DNA from: Planctomycetaceae bacterium
GTDB lineage: Bacteria; Planctomycetota; Planctomycetia; Pirellulales; Pirellulaceae
Length of the DNA stretch: 40,886 nt
NCBI GenBank assembly: GCA_002724245.1
Contig: PBOG01000114.1
Span: forward strand, 1-40,886
Direction: 5' to 3'
In this document: positions 16,666-26,420 of the stretch, in pieces
How the letters are laid out: each line of letters begins with the position of its first letter
Position numbering within the stretch: the stretch's first letter is position 1
Made by a program: the position numbers and the translations under genes
The notes under the pieces: generated by a model
The model's input: only the letters and a program-made list of their open reading frames with translations
Told to the model about the DNA's origin: nothing
Database searches by the model: none

Positions 16666-19206
16666 CTAATCACCACCGGAAACTCCCTTTGACGCACGGG
16701 CAGCGGCCTTCAGTGTCGCATTCGACCGCTTCCCGCCACTGCGAAGATACGCAATCAAGTCAAGCACCTCCGCAGCCGTAAATGTGTCGAGCAATCCGGT
16801 CGGCATCAATGACGTCGTCGAAGGCAAAACTTCGTCAACCTGATCCCGGTTGACCGAAGCCGGCCGCCCCGGGTTCAGCATATCAGTCATCACCATAATC
16901 CGATTTCCGGAAAGATTTACTACCCTGCCAGAAACCGTCCGGCCATCGGCCAACACAAACGTGGACGTGGCGTATTGATCCGAAACAACTTTGTTGGGCT
17001 CCAATAAAGACTCCAGCAAATTACGGTTGTTAAACCGGCCGGCAACACCGGTCAAATCTGGGCCCGTAATACCGCCCTGACCTCGAAAACGATGGCACTT
17101 ATAACAAAGAGCCTGGGTAAACACGGCGCGACCACGCTTCAAGTTCGCGGTTGCAGTCGCTTTATCAACTTGTTGAAGCAACTCGTCGACTTGCCACTTT
17201 TTGACTAATTTACGGGCAGGACCTTCGACTGGAGCTGGAGCTGGAGGCGCTTTTACCAGATCTCCTAGAGCCTGTGCGGTAGCGTCATCCAACGAGTCGG
17301 CGGCCTCTTTGTGGATATTCTTGAGAAAACCTGTAAACGAGTGGCCACCGCGATGGCTAGCGACGGTGCGGAACGACTCGAAATAGGTACGCCGTTGTTC
17401 CACTGACCAGCCCACCTTGAGATTGCGCAAGCACAATAAATAGTGAATCTGCTCCTCTTGAGTGGGAGCCTGCTTGAGCAAGTCAAGCGTTCGTGCTGCG
17501 ACTTCAGGAGCCTCCAGAAACACTAGCAAACTGCACAATTCACGATTGACCCGCACATCCTCTGCAGGAAAAACGCCATCGAGCGTGTCCAACAGACTTT
17601 CGCGTACCGAGGGTGCCGGCGCCCCGTGCCTGGCGAAGGTCAGTCCATAAGCACGCAGTAACTCAAGACGGGCCGAGACGTCTAATTGAGACCAGGAAAG
17701 GCGCCCTAACGCTTGCACGATCTGTGGTTGCAAACTCTTGTCTCCCTGCCGGGCGAGTGCCACCATCGCGTTGATCAAGCCACGCGCACCGGTTTTTGCC
17801 AAGGCACGCTGCTGCCAACTCTCAACCGGCTGATGCTCAAGCGCAACCCGCGCCGCATAACGAAGATGGCGATCACCACTTCCAAGATTCGCCCAGACCT
17901 CGTCGGTGATACCAGCACCACGTTTGTGATGGTTCTCCAGTTTACGACGCAAGCTTCTTTCTTTCCCACCCTCTGGATTTGGCTCAAACGGCACCATTTC
18001 AGTTGATTCCGAACCCTGGTAGGTGATGCGATAAAGTCCAGACTGGGTGCCCCGGCCACCAACAGTTACGTACAACGCACCATCATGGGGATTGACAACC
18101 ATGTCTGTTACAGCAAACGGAGCCGCCGTGGCAAACTGCTCTGCAGTGGCCGTGTAGGAGGAGCCGGACGGCGTCATATGCACTGCGTAAATCAAGCCGT
18201 AGCTCCAATCACACAAGAATAAGGCACGCTGGTACTTGGCCGGAAATTTAGCGCCCGTGCCAAACACAATTCCAGTCGGAGAACCCGGGCCAATATCGAC
18301 GACTGCATTCAGGCTGTCTGGATAATACTCGGGCCACTTGCCAGTCCCAGAACGCCACCCGAATTCACTACCACTAACCACGTGATTCACTCTCGTCGGA
18401 CGATACCAGGGCGAACCGATGTCCCATTCCATATCAGCATCAAAAGTGAACAATTCACCATCCGAATTAAATGCGATGTCGAACTCATTGCGATAACCAC
18501 TGCTTAAAAGTTCCCAGTTCTTGCCTTCGGGATCCACGCGTGCAATCCACCCGCCTGGTGCCATGCGTCCCACCGCGTGACCACCGGCATCCCACATCCG
18601 TGGCAAGACCTGATCCTCCTGCCAATTGCGTGGAACACGTGACGATTGAAACTCCGTGGGATCCGTGTGATTTCCGGCACATACCGTAAGCGACTTGCCA
18701 TCGGGACTCAGCAGGATGGCATGTGGACCGTGTTCCCCGCCGCCACTCAGCTTACGCAACAACTTGAGTTCATCGAACTCGTCGTCACCATTCGTGTCAC
18801 GCAAGCGATACAAACCCGATTTATCTCCTGCATTGACCATGACGTACAGGCTGTCGAATGCATACAGCAAGCCGTGCGCAGCTCCAATCGGTGCTTTCAT
18901 TTTCTGCACCTTGGTGTCTGCTGGGTCACCACCCAAAGCTGGAGGAGTAATACGATACAACGACCCGCCTTCGTCGGTCACCTGAAAACGTTCGTGAGAA
19001 ACCAGCAATCGTCCACGCGGGTCAACAGTCATATTCACCCAGGAGCCCTGACGCGCCTGGGGAACGGAATAAAGCAGCTCCACCTGAAATCCAGGCAACA
19101 AGCGAACCTGTTTGGCGGGCGTCGCCTCGGGTGGCGCAGAGAAAAGAGCTGTTGAACCTCCCACTGACATGAGGCTCGCCAAGATCAAGCGTCGCAAACT
19201 GAGCAT
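16666..19206 (-). CDS. Secreted beta-propeller (membrane-bound dehydrogenase type) protein with C-terminal c-type cytochrome domain
   Basis: Protein of 846 aa with a signal peptide (SLRRLILASLMSVGGSTALFSA). Residues ~30-390 are a sorbosone/glucose-dehydrogenase-like beta-propeller as in planctomycete membrane-bound dehydrogenases (HGPHAILLSPDGKSLTVCAGN, YRNEFDIAFNSDGELFTFDAD, TGIVFGTGAKFP). Residues ~410-660 are helical repeats. The C-terminus carries one haem site, CYKCH at about residue 700, with GPDLTGVAGRFNNRNLLESLLEPNK and the usual ending AAEVLDLIAYLRSGG. It should be exported and pass electrons from an unknown substrate. The ribosome site GGAGGG supports the ATG at 19206. It follows the ThuA gene by 148 bp and ends at a probable terminator. 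Confidence 0.85.
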   Translation of the reverse strand: MLSLRRLILASLMSVGGSTALFSAPPEATPAKQVRLLPGFQVELLYSVPQARQGSWVNMTVDPRGRLLVSHERFQVTDEGGSLYRITPPALGGDPADTKVQKMKAPIGAAHGLLYAFDSLYVMVNAGDKSGLYRLRDTNGDDEFDELKLLRKLSGGGEHGPHAILLSPDGKSLTVCAGNHTDPTEFQSSRVPRNWQEDQVLPRMWDAGGHAVGRMAPGGWIARVDPEGKNWELLSSGYRNEFDIAFNSDGELFTFDADMEWDIGSPWYRPTRVNHVVSGSEFGWRSGTGKWPEYYPDSLNAVVDIGPGSPTGIVFGTGAKFPAKYQRALFLCDWSYGLIYAVHMTPSGSSYTATAEQFATAAPFAVTDMVVNPHDGALYVTVGGRGTQSGLYRITYQGSESTEMVPFEPNPEGGKERSLRRKLENHHKRGAGITDEVWANLGSGDRHLRYAARVALEHQPVESWQQRALAKTGARGLINAMVALARQGDKSLQPQIVQALGRLSWSQLDVSARLELLRAYGLTFARHGAPAPSVRESLLDTLDGVFPAEDVRVNRELCSLLVFLEAPEVAARTLDLLKQAPTQEEQIHYLLCLRNLKVGWSVEQRRTYFESFRTVASHRGGHSFTGFLKNIHKEAADSLDDATAQALGDLVKAPPAPAPVEGPARKLVKKWQVDELLQQVDKATATANLKRGRAVFTQALCYKCHRFRGQGGITGPDLTGVAGRFNNRNLLESLLEPNKVVSDQYATSTFVLADGRTVSGRVVNLSGNRIMVMTDMLNPGRPASVNRDQVDEVLPSTTSLMPTGLLDTFTAAEVLDLIAYLRSGGKRSNATLKAAARASKGVSGGD

Positions 19207-19354
19207 CGTATTATCCCTCCGGCTCTGAATCTGAAGTCGGTCATGCTACCGCATCACACTCTCTGGTGTCCATTGATCGGTGACAAAATCGATACGACAA
19301 TCCGCAACGACACAATGAGCAGCAGAGGCCACCCTGCACGAACCATACGCGGCG

Positions 19355-20302
19355 TTACTTTTTTGCCACAACGCGACCCTCGGTTGCCATCCAACGGACA
19401 GCGTTTTCCACAACCTGCAGCGTTTCCGGCTGAAAATAAACATTGAAGGTCTCGTGCCCGGGGCGAAAATAGAAGAGCTTCCCTTTGCCGATTCGCCACA
19501 CTGCCCCACTACGAAACCGCTCACCTAACTCCCACCGTTCTTCAAAAATGACCACGTCAGGCGGTGGAACGTGAAAAGGTTCATCATACATTTCAGTATG
19601 TGGGACAGTGAATTTTTCCGGCAACCCTCGCGCGATCGGGTGATCTATTTTCAATGTATGAAGCGTGCTGGGTTTGCCATCCGGGCGGTAGGCTGGGAAA
19701 CAACAATTCGGGCGTTTCATGAGTAACAGAAAGGTGCCGTCAGCCTGCTTGCGGATTTCGCTTGACGGCGTCAAGGGAGTGTCTCGTTGGGGTGCGCGTC
19801 GTATGCGGGAGTCAACAAATACCACACGGGTTTTGCTCCGTTGGTCCTCTGGGAGTTGACCTAGTGCGTCTTCTTTGGCACGTTCCTCCATAGCCACCAT
19901 AAACGGCATCGACCAGTGGGCCGAATGCAAGGGAAGCAAGCTCAACTTGCCAGCCTTGACTCGAGCGACAATCTGCTGTGCTTTACGTTCTGAAATTCGG
20001 TCCTGGCGAACGTGCCCCCACCAAATCAAGACGTCACAATCATCAAGAATCGCATCGCTCAGTCCCTGGTTCGGGTCATCGAGACGGACCGATTGCACCT
20101 TCAGCCCGGACCGGCTCTCCAGGTAACCGGCAATCTGGTTCCCAAGAAAGCGCGGGTAAGCCTGTTTCTGCTTGGGTTGTTGTTCATCCCAAACGACAAC
20201 ACGAATCGGCGAAGCAGGATCAGCTGCGAAAGCCAATTGGGATACTAGACAGCAGGTAATCGTGAAACCGACCACCATTAGTTTCCGCCGGCAAGCAAAC
20301 AT
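19355..20302 (-). CDS. Secreted ThuA-domain (trehalose-utilisation-like) protein
   Basis: Protein of 315 aa. The ATG at 20302 was chosen because GAGGGAGAAG lies just upstream and a signal peptide follows (RRKLMVVGFTITCCLVSQLAFAA); the open frame continues upstream to 20431 without support. The mature protein is a ThuA glutamine-amidotransferase-like fold: IRVVVWDEQQP, CDVLIWWGHVRQDRIS, LLPLHSAHWSMPF, then EMYDEPFHVPPPDVVIFEERWELGERFRSGAVWRIGKGKLFYFRPGHET. These proteins often accompany carbohydrate catabolism and PVC cytochromes, but their reaction is not established. The propeller-cytochrome gene follows 148 bp downstream on the same strand, a likely operon. Divergent from the zinc-ribbon membrane protein gene. 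Confidence 0.88.
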   Translation of the reverse strand: MFACRRKLMVVGFTITCCLVSQLAFAADPASPIRVVVWDEQQPKQKQAYPRFLGNQIAGYLESRSGLKVQSVRLDDPNQGLSDAILDDCDVLIWWGHVRQDRISERKAQQIVARVKAGKLSLLPLHSAHWSMPFMVAMEERAKEDALGQLPEDQRSKTRVVFVDSRIRRAPQRDTPLTPSSEIRKQADGTFLLLMKRPNCCFPAYRPDGKPSTLHTLKIDHPIARGLPEKFTVPHTEMYDEPFHVPPPDVVIFEERWELGERFRSGAVWRIGKGKLFYFRPGHETFNVYFQPETLQVVENAVRWMATEGRVVAKK

Positions 20303-20486
20303 AAACGCTTCTCCCTCAAAGCTGACCACATACTGTTTCACCCAGAAGCACCATAATAGCCACGCCCCAGCAAAGATGGCTAAACGGATATCATAGACGC
20401 TATCTTGATTCAGTAGACGATTTTGGCACACTATCGCTTGCGTTCAACCCGACACACAGACACCGTTCTGGGATGAAACTGCCCTT

Positions 20487-21296
20487 ATGGCTATTCAAGT
20501 TACCTGCCCTGGTTGCAAAAAACGGTTTGAAGTCAGCGATAAGTTTGCCGGACAAGAAGGACCTTGCCCCAGCCCAAACTGTAAAACCAAGATCAAAATT
20601 CCGGCTGCAGGCGAGTCCGTCGTGGTCCATGCTCCGGAAACCTACGGGCCAAAAGGAGCCACCGGCAAGGCGATTCTCAAGCCAATTACCCGAAAAGAAA
20701 TTCGCTTTTCACCTCTACTCGCAGGGGGAATTGGCCTATCGATCCTGCTTGTGGTTGGTGCTGCAATTGCGGTCAGATTGTCCGGCAGCCCACTCTCTTC
20801 CCCTCTGCTGCTACTCGGTTCTCTGATTCTTGCGCCGGTACTCGCCTTAGCCGGGTATGTCGTGCTTCGTGACAACGAGCTCGAACCCTTCCGCGGCAAG
20901 GAACTGATGCTCCGCATGCTCCCGAGCATCTTCGTATTCCCACTCCTCTGGATCCTTTATTTCATCGTGCCTGGCTATGTCGGGCTCGACCAGACCGGGA
21001 TCGGATACATTGTCGTGATGCTTCCCATCACACTGGCGATCGGCGGCTTTGCCAGCCACTGTGGGCTGGACTTGGACTACATGTCTTCGGCAATACACTA
21101 CGGACTGTACCTGGCCGTTACGGCGGCTCTCTGCTTTGTCATGAATGTCGATGTCGTCAATATTCAGACGGCAAACCCAACCCCCGCGGCACCCCAAGTC
21201 GATCTACGCACCAAGAAAACCGTGGAACCCGTAGAGGGGCAATCCAGACGGAAAAAGAAAACTGTCCAGCCCGAGTCTCAACCGTCAGCCAAATAA
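20487..21296 (+). CDS. Zinc-ribbon (MJ0042-like) polytopic membrane protein
   Basis: Protein of 269 aa. The N-terminus is a zinc ribbon with cysteines paired as CPGC (residues 8-11) and CPSPNC (27-32), as in MJ0042-type motifs common in planctomycetes. A linker leads to about five hydrophobic helices between residues ~75 and 225 (for example GGIGLSILLVVGAAIAV, LLLLGSLILAPVLALAGYVV, IGYIVVMLPITLAIGGFA). The C-terminal 40 residues are basic and polar (RRKKKTVQPESQP). No catalytic motif is seen. It ends 11 bp before the HD phosphohydrolase gene, indicating one transcript. Its role is unknown; the zinc ribbon may mediate protein contacts. Confidence 0.75.
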   Translation: MAIQVTCPGCKKRFEVSDKFAGQEGPCPSPNCKTKIKIPAAGESVVVHAPETYGPKGATGKAILKPITRKEIRFSPLLAGGIGLSILLVVGAAIAVRLSGSPLSSPLLLLGSLILAPVLALAGYVVLRDNELEPFRGKELMLRMLPSIFVFPLLWILYFIVPGYVGLDQTGIGYIVVMLPITLAIGGFASHCGLDLDYMSSAIHYGLYLAVTAALCFVMNVDVVNIQTANPTPAAPQVDLRTKKTVEPVEGQSRRKKKTVQPESQPSAK

Positions 21297-21307
21297 CCTG
21301 AACGACT

Positions 21308-22639
21308 ATGGCAGCTTTGTTGGACATCCCGGAGATTCGGGGACTTGACGCGCGGGGACACCAAATCCGGATTCCCCAGGAAGTCGATATCCCTCTCACT
21401 CCCAGGGTGCGTCGCCTGATCGATACCGAGGCCTTCCAAAGACTGACGAGGATCAGTCAACTGGGACTTGTTTCACTGGTCTATCCGGCGGCACACCACA
21501 CACGATTTGAACATTCTCTTGGTGTTTACCGTGTCGCGCTGTTGTTTCTCAAACAACTTTCTTTCGACAGCCGCTTCTCGGAGGCTGTCTCCTCAGTCGA
21601 CGCCGAAAAGCTGATTGTCGCGGCCTTGCTCCACGACGTAGGACACTGGCCTTTTTGTCACCCGATTGAAGACATGCAACTACAGGAAGTGCCGGATCAC
21701 GAGGAACTCTCGCGGCGTTTCATGTCTTCTCCGGAAGTCGTAACAGCCCTCCATGAAGACTGGAATATCGACGCGAAAGAAATCGTCTCGCTGCTGTGCA
21801 AAAAATCAGCAGACAGCCACACACGTCTACTACAAAGCTTGTTGTCTGGCCCCATCGACATCGACAAGATGGACTATCTTGCCAGAGACAGCCTCCACGC
21901 AGGTGTTCCCTACGGTCGAAACTTCGACCAACAACGCCTCATTGGGAGCCTCTGTCTAAACCGTTCCGGAGATGGACTGGCGATCACCGAAAAAGGGCGC
22001 ACGGCCGCAGAGATGATGGTTTTCGCTCGCTATGTGATGTTCAGCGAGGTCTATTGGCACCATGCGGTCCGATCCGCTACGGCAATGCTACAACGAGCTT
22101 TCTACCTGTTACGTGATCAGGTCTCTCTCGATTCGCTGTTCGAACTGACAGAACAGCCGATGATCTCGCAATTACGTGACGTCGCAGGAACCAGCAATGC
22201 CAGCGAGCTACTTGCCGGTTTATTCGGCACATCACGGCGTCTCTACAAACGCTTGGCGCAGTTTAGTTATTTCCAGGAACGAACAACTTACCAGAAATTG
22301 GCTCGCCAGCCGTATCCTTGGCTCGTGGACTGCGCGGCCGCGTTGGCTGACCGATGCGCACATGCTCTGGGGCAAACCGTCGCCGCAGAGGAAATCCTGA
22401 TTGATGCCCCGCCCATCAAACTCGAAGTCGAATTCAATGTCGATGTCTATTTCGCGAACGAAGACTGCTACCGTTCACTCGGCGAAGTCTCTCCTGTCGT
22501 CCAGACATTAGCGCGCAAACAATTCGACGACTATGTCAAACGTGTCCGTATCTTTGTCCACCCCGCTCGGCAAGAAGCCTTAGCTTCCCTGGACAATTTT
22601 CACGAACTGGTCCATGCGGCTGCAGCCGATCTCGACTGA
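21308..22639 (+). CDS. HD-domain phosphohydrolase, dNTPase/SAMHD1-like (YwfO family)
   Basis: Protein of 443 aa. The HD superfamily ligands are clear: HTRFEHSLGVYRVA (first His region, about residues 62-75), LLHDVGHWPFCHPIED (the H-D pair near residues 115-116), and a later DIDKMDYLARDSLHAGV supplying the distal Asp. The order and spacing are those of dNTP triphosphohydrolase-like and SAMHD1-like proteins (YwfO family), which hydrolyse dNTPs in the cytosol. The substrate here is inferred. It is tightly linked (11 bp) to the zinc-ribbon membrane protein, and convergent with the laminin-B-tailed cytochrome gene. The start ATG at 21308 has a weak ribosome site, consistent with coupling to the upstream gene. 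Confidence 0.85.
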   Translation: MAALLDIPEIRGLDARGHQIRIPQEVDIPLTPRVRRLIDTEAFQRLTRISQLGLVSLVYPAAHHTRFEHSLGVYRVALLFLKQLSFDSRFSEAVSSVDAEKLIVAALLHDVGHWPFCHPIEDMQLQEVPDHEELSRRFMSSPEVVTALHEDWNIDAKEIVSLLCKKSADSHTRLLQSLLSGPIDIDKMDYLARDSLHAGVPYGRNFDQQRLIGSLCLNRSGDGLAITEKGRTAAEMMVFARYVMFSEVYWHHAVRSATAMLQRAFYLLRDQVSLDSLFELTEQPMISQLRDVAGTSNASELLAGLFGTSRRLYKRLAQFSYFQERTTYQKLARQPYPWLVDCAAALADRCAHALGQTVAAEEILIDAPPIKLEVEFNVDVYFANEDCYRSLGEVSPVVQTLARKQFDDYVKRVRIFVHPARQEALASLDNFHELVHAAAADLD

Positions 22640-22819
22640 AATCCACCGGCGACTCCAGGCCCCAGAAACTCCTGCGGCAACACCAGATCCTGTAATTCAG
22701 GACCGGCCTGTCAAAATGGGTACCGTCCGTTTCAGGTGATATCCCAAGTGCCCTGCCATTGACTCCCCCGCTGACTGCACGGAGTCGCCGCACATACTCA
22801 GGCTGCCTCCAAACCCAGG

Positions 22820-25800
22820 TCAGCGACTGGTGCTGGGTGTGAGCGATACATTATCCAGCCCCATTACTTCGCTGGCATTACTAAACCCCTCGACACGAAT
22901 CAGCACACGTTGAACATCCGACAAAATCTCCGCCCACTGTCGGGGTTGCACACGAAACGTTTCGTGCGACAGGCGGAGCTGGTAACGCCTCCACTCAGAT
23001 CCAGGCACAACTTGCCCTGGACCCGCTGCATCAGCGCTAACGGTCCGCCCTGCCCCGGTAATTTCAATCAACCCGAAGTCCTTGTGAGGCGCACCCGCCT
23101 GGGCATCGACAGTCCTCGCATCAAAGGAAATAACACCTCCCAGAAAACCACTCAAATCACCAATCCACGTCTTCGGGAATACGACCGCCATCCTACCCGC
23201 CTGGACATCTTGCAACTGCAGCCAGCCCCCGGGATTGCCACCTGTCGGCATGTGCCTGGGCTGCGTCTGTGAACCGTTATCCGTAAGCTGCCATTCAGTC
23301 ACGGAAACAGCAAACCCAATACGTTTCCCTTGCAATGGCGCGAGATCGTTGTGCAATGGCTCGGAAGGCCTGGACTGCAGAAAGGCAAAGAGATCTCGGA
23401 CCTCTGCGGGGTTCATTTCCGCGAACTGCTTTTCGGGCATCAATGACTGGGGCCCGTCTTGCAATTTTTCGATCGAATTGCGTGCAATGACCGAACGGTT
23501 GTTTTTCGCGTCGAGGACCGTAATGGTCTTTTCCGATTGCTCAACGATACGCCCCGTCAGCACGTTGGCATCAGCAGTCACCACAATCACGGTTTGATAC
23601 GCAGGTCGAATCACTGCATTTGGATCAACCGTATGCAACAACAAATAGACGAGTTCATGCCGTGGATAGGGAGTCAGATCTGGTCCAACCATTCCTCCGA
23701 AGCCATGCAATCGATGGCACTTTCCACAAGTTTTGTCGAACAACCTCTTCCCTTGCAACGGATCCCCTGCACCGCTCTGAACAATCTTTCCCAATTCCAA
23801 CATCCGCTGACGTTTCGATTCAGGTGTCTGCAAACGAAATTTGCCCCAGTGCTTTTCCACGAGGTCACGAATTTCCGGAATATTATGCTGTAACAATAAA
23901 GGCAATTCCTGATTAGGGACTCCAACGGCCGCTAATTTTCCTCCATCAATGTCGCGTAACAGCGCCAACGACCAGGACGCACGACGGTAGAGCATCTGCC
24001 GCGCTTTTTCCCGCAGAGCCAGATTCATACTGACATACCGGTCCAATATCACACGACCAGGTGACTCCCCGGTATACATTGCAATCGCAGAAAGTGCGGC
24101 TGTCTGTAGCACCTCCGCTTCACCCGGTGCCAGCAAAGACGTCAGACTATTCAACGCAGCGGGATTCCTGGAAGCTCCCACAGCCTGGACTAATGATTGT
24201 CTATCCGACAAAGGCACATCCGGCTGGACAATCCGGTTGAGTGCTTCCTGAAAAGCCGCGTTGTTCCCCATTCGTAGCGAGAACACGACCAATGGAACAG
24301 GGTGATCAGATGCCTCCCAGAGCCGCGCAATTTGCTGCTCTAACGCAGCTGGCCATTGCCGCTGCTTGAGGCCTTGTAATTGCTGCTCCATGCCTTCGAT
24401 GATGCGGTCCACACCAGCAGCAGTCGGTGCCAATGACAAAAGTTGGGCGCAGTAACCAAATCCGTTTTCACCGCCCAACGCAGCGTAGCGACGAGCCAAA
24501 CGGGGAACAATCACGTCACGTACTATCTGCACCTGCCAGACTTCAGGGTTGCGCAGCCAGTCCTGAAGCAAACTTCCATGTGTCACCGCTTTCGATTCAA
24601 CGGCCCACCACAGTAACATTGGCAAGTAGGGATCTGCGTGGGCATCATCCGCGCGCACCAGTTCTTTGACAATCGCCAGGCAATCTGTTCCTGGCAGACG
24701 TTTGGCGCTACAAGCCAGCTGAGTGCGCACCAACATGCTTGGATCCGTCCTGGCCAAATCAACGCACTGGGCAAGTACAGCAGCTGAAACACGCCCTTGA
24801 TCACCCAATAAACGTACGGTCCATGCACGAACTGCAGCAGCCCGGTGCGTCAAGCCGCGTCTGACAAGCTCTCGGTCCTCAACCAGACAGACGCAGTGGT
24901 TTAAGGCCCACAACAAGTGCAATGCTTCAGTTTCATCTGCTGAGGACGCAAACCGGCGTTTCAATTCACCTGCGGCCAGAGGATCAGCGTGCTCACTTAA
25001 ATGCTCCAGCGTTTGCCGCACGCGGGTAATGTTCACATCGCGCAGCTTGTCAACCAGTTGCGTGTTGTCAGCGCCGCGCAAAGCGTGGCTTTCTTTTGAT
25101 CCCCGCTGGGCCGTAATCCGATAGATTCTTCCCCGCTGGGAATCGAAGTTCTCACGATTACGATACGTCATCTGGTAGTTGATATTGCCGTCGTACCAAT
25201 CGGCAACCAGTAACGACCCATCAACGTCCAGTACCAAGTCCACCGGCTGAAACCACGTATCCTCGCTCCACATCACTCGCTCATGAAAGTGGGTGCTGAA
25301 TGTCGAGCCGTGCGGCCGCAGCTCAATCGAGTATAAAGCGTGATTGAGTGGATTTGCCGTGAGATACTTACCGTGAAAACGTTGGGGCCACCGCGTCGCC
25401 TGATAGAACACACCTCCCACACTCAGTTTGCCAATCGCCGCACCGTGGTGAGGCATATGGGGAAAATAGCCAAAAGCATGCGGATTATGCAGCGCTCCGT
25501 GCTTCCCAAAAATCTTGACGTGGTAGGCGCCCTGCATCTGATGAAGTCCCGGAATCCCCCAGTTGGTGCCCGCAATCGCATTGCCAACGCGATCAAAATC
25601 CAGCCCATACGTATTCCCCCCTCCCTCGGAGAACAACTCGAATCGATCATCGCGTGGGTGGTAACGCCAAATGCCCTGCTGAAAGCGAATACCGCGAACA
25701 TTCGCGTTGACGGTGCTTCCGTGAGCTCCGTAGAGCCAGCCATCTGGGCCCCATTGCAGAGAATTGGCAACAGAATGCGCGTCATCCAAACCAAAGCCGA

Positions 25801-26362
25801 CCAGGCGCACTTCCGGATCACCGTCTGGACGATCGTCTTGATCATGGTCCGGATAGAAAAGTAGATAAGGTGACTGCAGCACCCAGACCCCACCATGTCC
25901 CAGCGCCAGACCGGATGCCAGGTTTAACCCAGAGACAAAATCCCGTGCCTTATCAGCTTGCCCGTCCTGATCCGTGTCCTCAAGAATCGTCACCCGATCT
26001 GCACCACGAGGACCGTGCGGCGGTGGCTCAGGGACCCGGTCATATCGGATCCGGTCATAACGGTCACCAGTAATCTTTTTGAGTCCCGCGGGTTCTGGGT
26101 ACTGAAGATACTGAATGACCCAGACGCGCCCGCGTCGGTCAACCGTCATTGTCACAGGCTGCCGCACGAGCGGTTCAGCGGCAAACAACTGTAACTCCAG
26201 GCCTTGTGCCACGTGCAGTTTGGACATTGCACGAACCGCATCACGTTCATCGTCAGCGCAGGCGACCTGTTCCGAATTCATGAAACCGAGCCAGCCAGCC
26301 CCTGATAACACGACGACCAAGAGAGCTTCACGTAACGCCGACCGCTCAGCATGACTCATCAT
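22820..26362 (-). CDS. Giant secreted propeller/HEAT/cytochrome protein with laminin-B-like C-terminus
   Basis: Protein of 1180 aa. An N-terminal hydrophobic segment (ALLVVVLSGAGWLGFM) acts as a signal. Residues ~45-420 are the planctomycete membrane-bound-dehydrogenase propeller (MTVDRRGRVWVIQYLQYPEP, YGLDFDRVGNAIAGTNWG, VLDVDGSLLVADWYDGNINY). Residues ~440-850 are HEAT-like repeats. A c-type haem site CGKCH is at about residue 875 with GGMVGPDLTPYPRHELVYLL, ending NPAEVRDLFAFLQSRP. Residues ~1030-1175 are unusual: WQLTDNGSQTQ, GGNPGGWLQLQDV, FLGGVISFDART and VEGFSNASEVMGLDNVSL match the laminin-B (laminin IV) pattern, a likely ligand-binding module. Substrate unknown. Ribosome site GGAAGAGG. 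Nif3 lies 58 bp upstream. Confidence 0.83.
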   Translation of the reverse strand: MMSHAERSALREALLVVVLSGAGWLGFMNSEQVACADDERDAVRAMSKLHVAQGLELQLFAAEPLVRQPVTMTVDRRGRVWVIQYLQYPEPAGLKKITGDRYDRIRYDRVPEPPPHGPRGADRVTILEDTDQDGQADKARDFVSGLNLASGLALGHGGVWVLQSPYLLFYPDHDQDDRPDGDPEVRLVGFGLDDAHSVANSLQWGPDGWLYGAHGSTVNANVRGIRFQQGIWRYHPRDDRFELFSEGGGNTYGLDFDRVGNAIAGTNWGIPGLHQMQGAYHVKIFGKHGALHNPHAFGYFPHMPHHGAAIGKLSVGGVFYQATRWPQRFHGKYLTANPLNHALYSIELRPHGSTFSTHFHERVMWSEDTWFQPVDLVLDVDGSLLVADWYDGNINYQMTYRNRENFDSQRGRIYRITAQRGSKESHALRGADNTQLVDKLRDVNITRVRQTLEHLSEHADPLAAGELKRRFASSADETEALHLLWALNHCVCLVEDRELVRRGLTHRAAAVRAWTVRLLGDQGRVSAAVLAQCVDLARTDPSMLVRTQLACSAKRLPGTDCLAIVKELVRADDAHADPYLPMLLWWAVESKAVTHGSLLQDWLRNPEVWQVQIVRDVIVPRLARRYAALGGENGFGYCAQLLSLAPTAAGVDRIIEGMEQQLQGLKQRQWPAALEQQIARLWEASDHPVPLVVFSLRMGNNAAFQEALNRIVQPDVPLSDRQSLVQAVGASRNPAALNSLTSLLAPGEAEVLQTAALSAIAMYTGESPGRVILDRYVSMNLALREKARQMLYRRASWSLALLRDIDGGKLAAVGVPNQELPLLLQHNIPEIRDLVEKHWGKFRLQTPESKRQRMLELGKIVQSGAGDPLQGKRLFDKTCGKCHRLHGFGGMVGPDLTPYPRHELVYLLLHTVDPNAVIRPAYQTVIVVTADANVLTGRIVEQSEKTITVLDAKNNRSVIARNSIEKLQDGPQSLMPEKQFAEMNPAEVRDLFAFLQSRPSEPLHNDLAPLQGKRIGFAVSVTEWQLTDNGSQTQPRHMPTGGNPGGWLQLQDVQAGRMAVVFPKTWIGDLSGFLGGVISFDARTVDAQAGAPHKDFGLIEITGAGRTVSADAAGPGQVVPGSEWRRYQLRLSHETFRVQPRQWAEILSDVQRVLIRVEGFSNASEVMGLDNVSLTPSTSR

Positions 26363-26420
26363 TAGACAACAACCTCTTCCAGCACGGTTTCACTCAGCCC
26401 CAAAACGCAAAGCCAACGAA

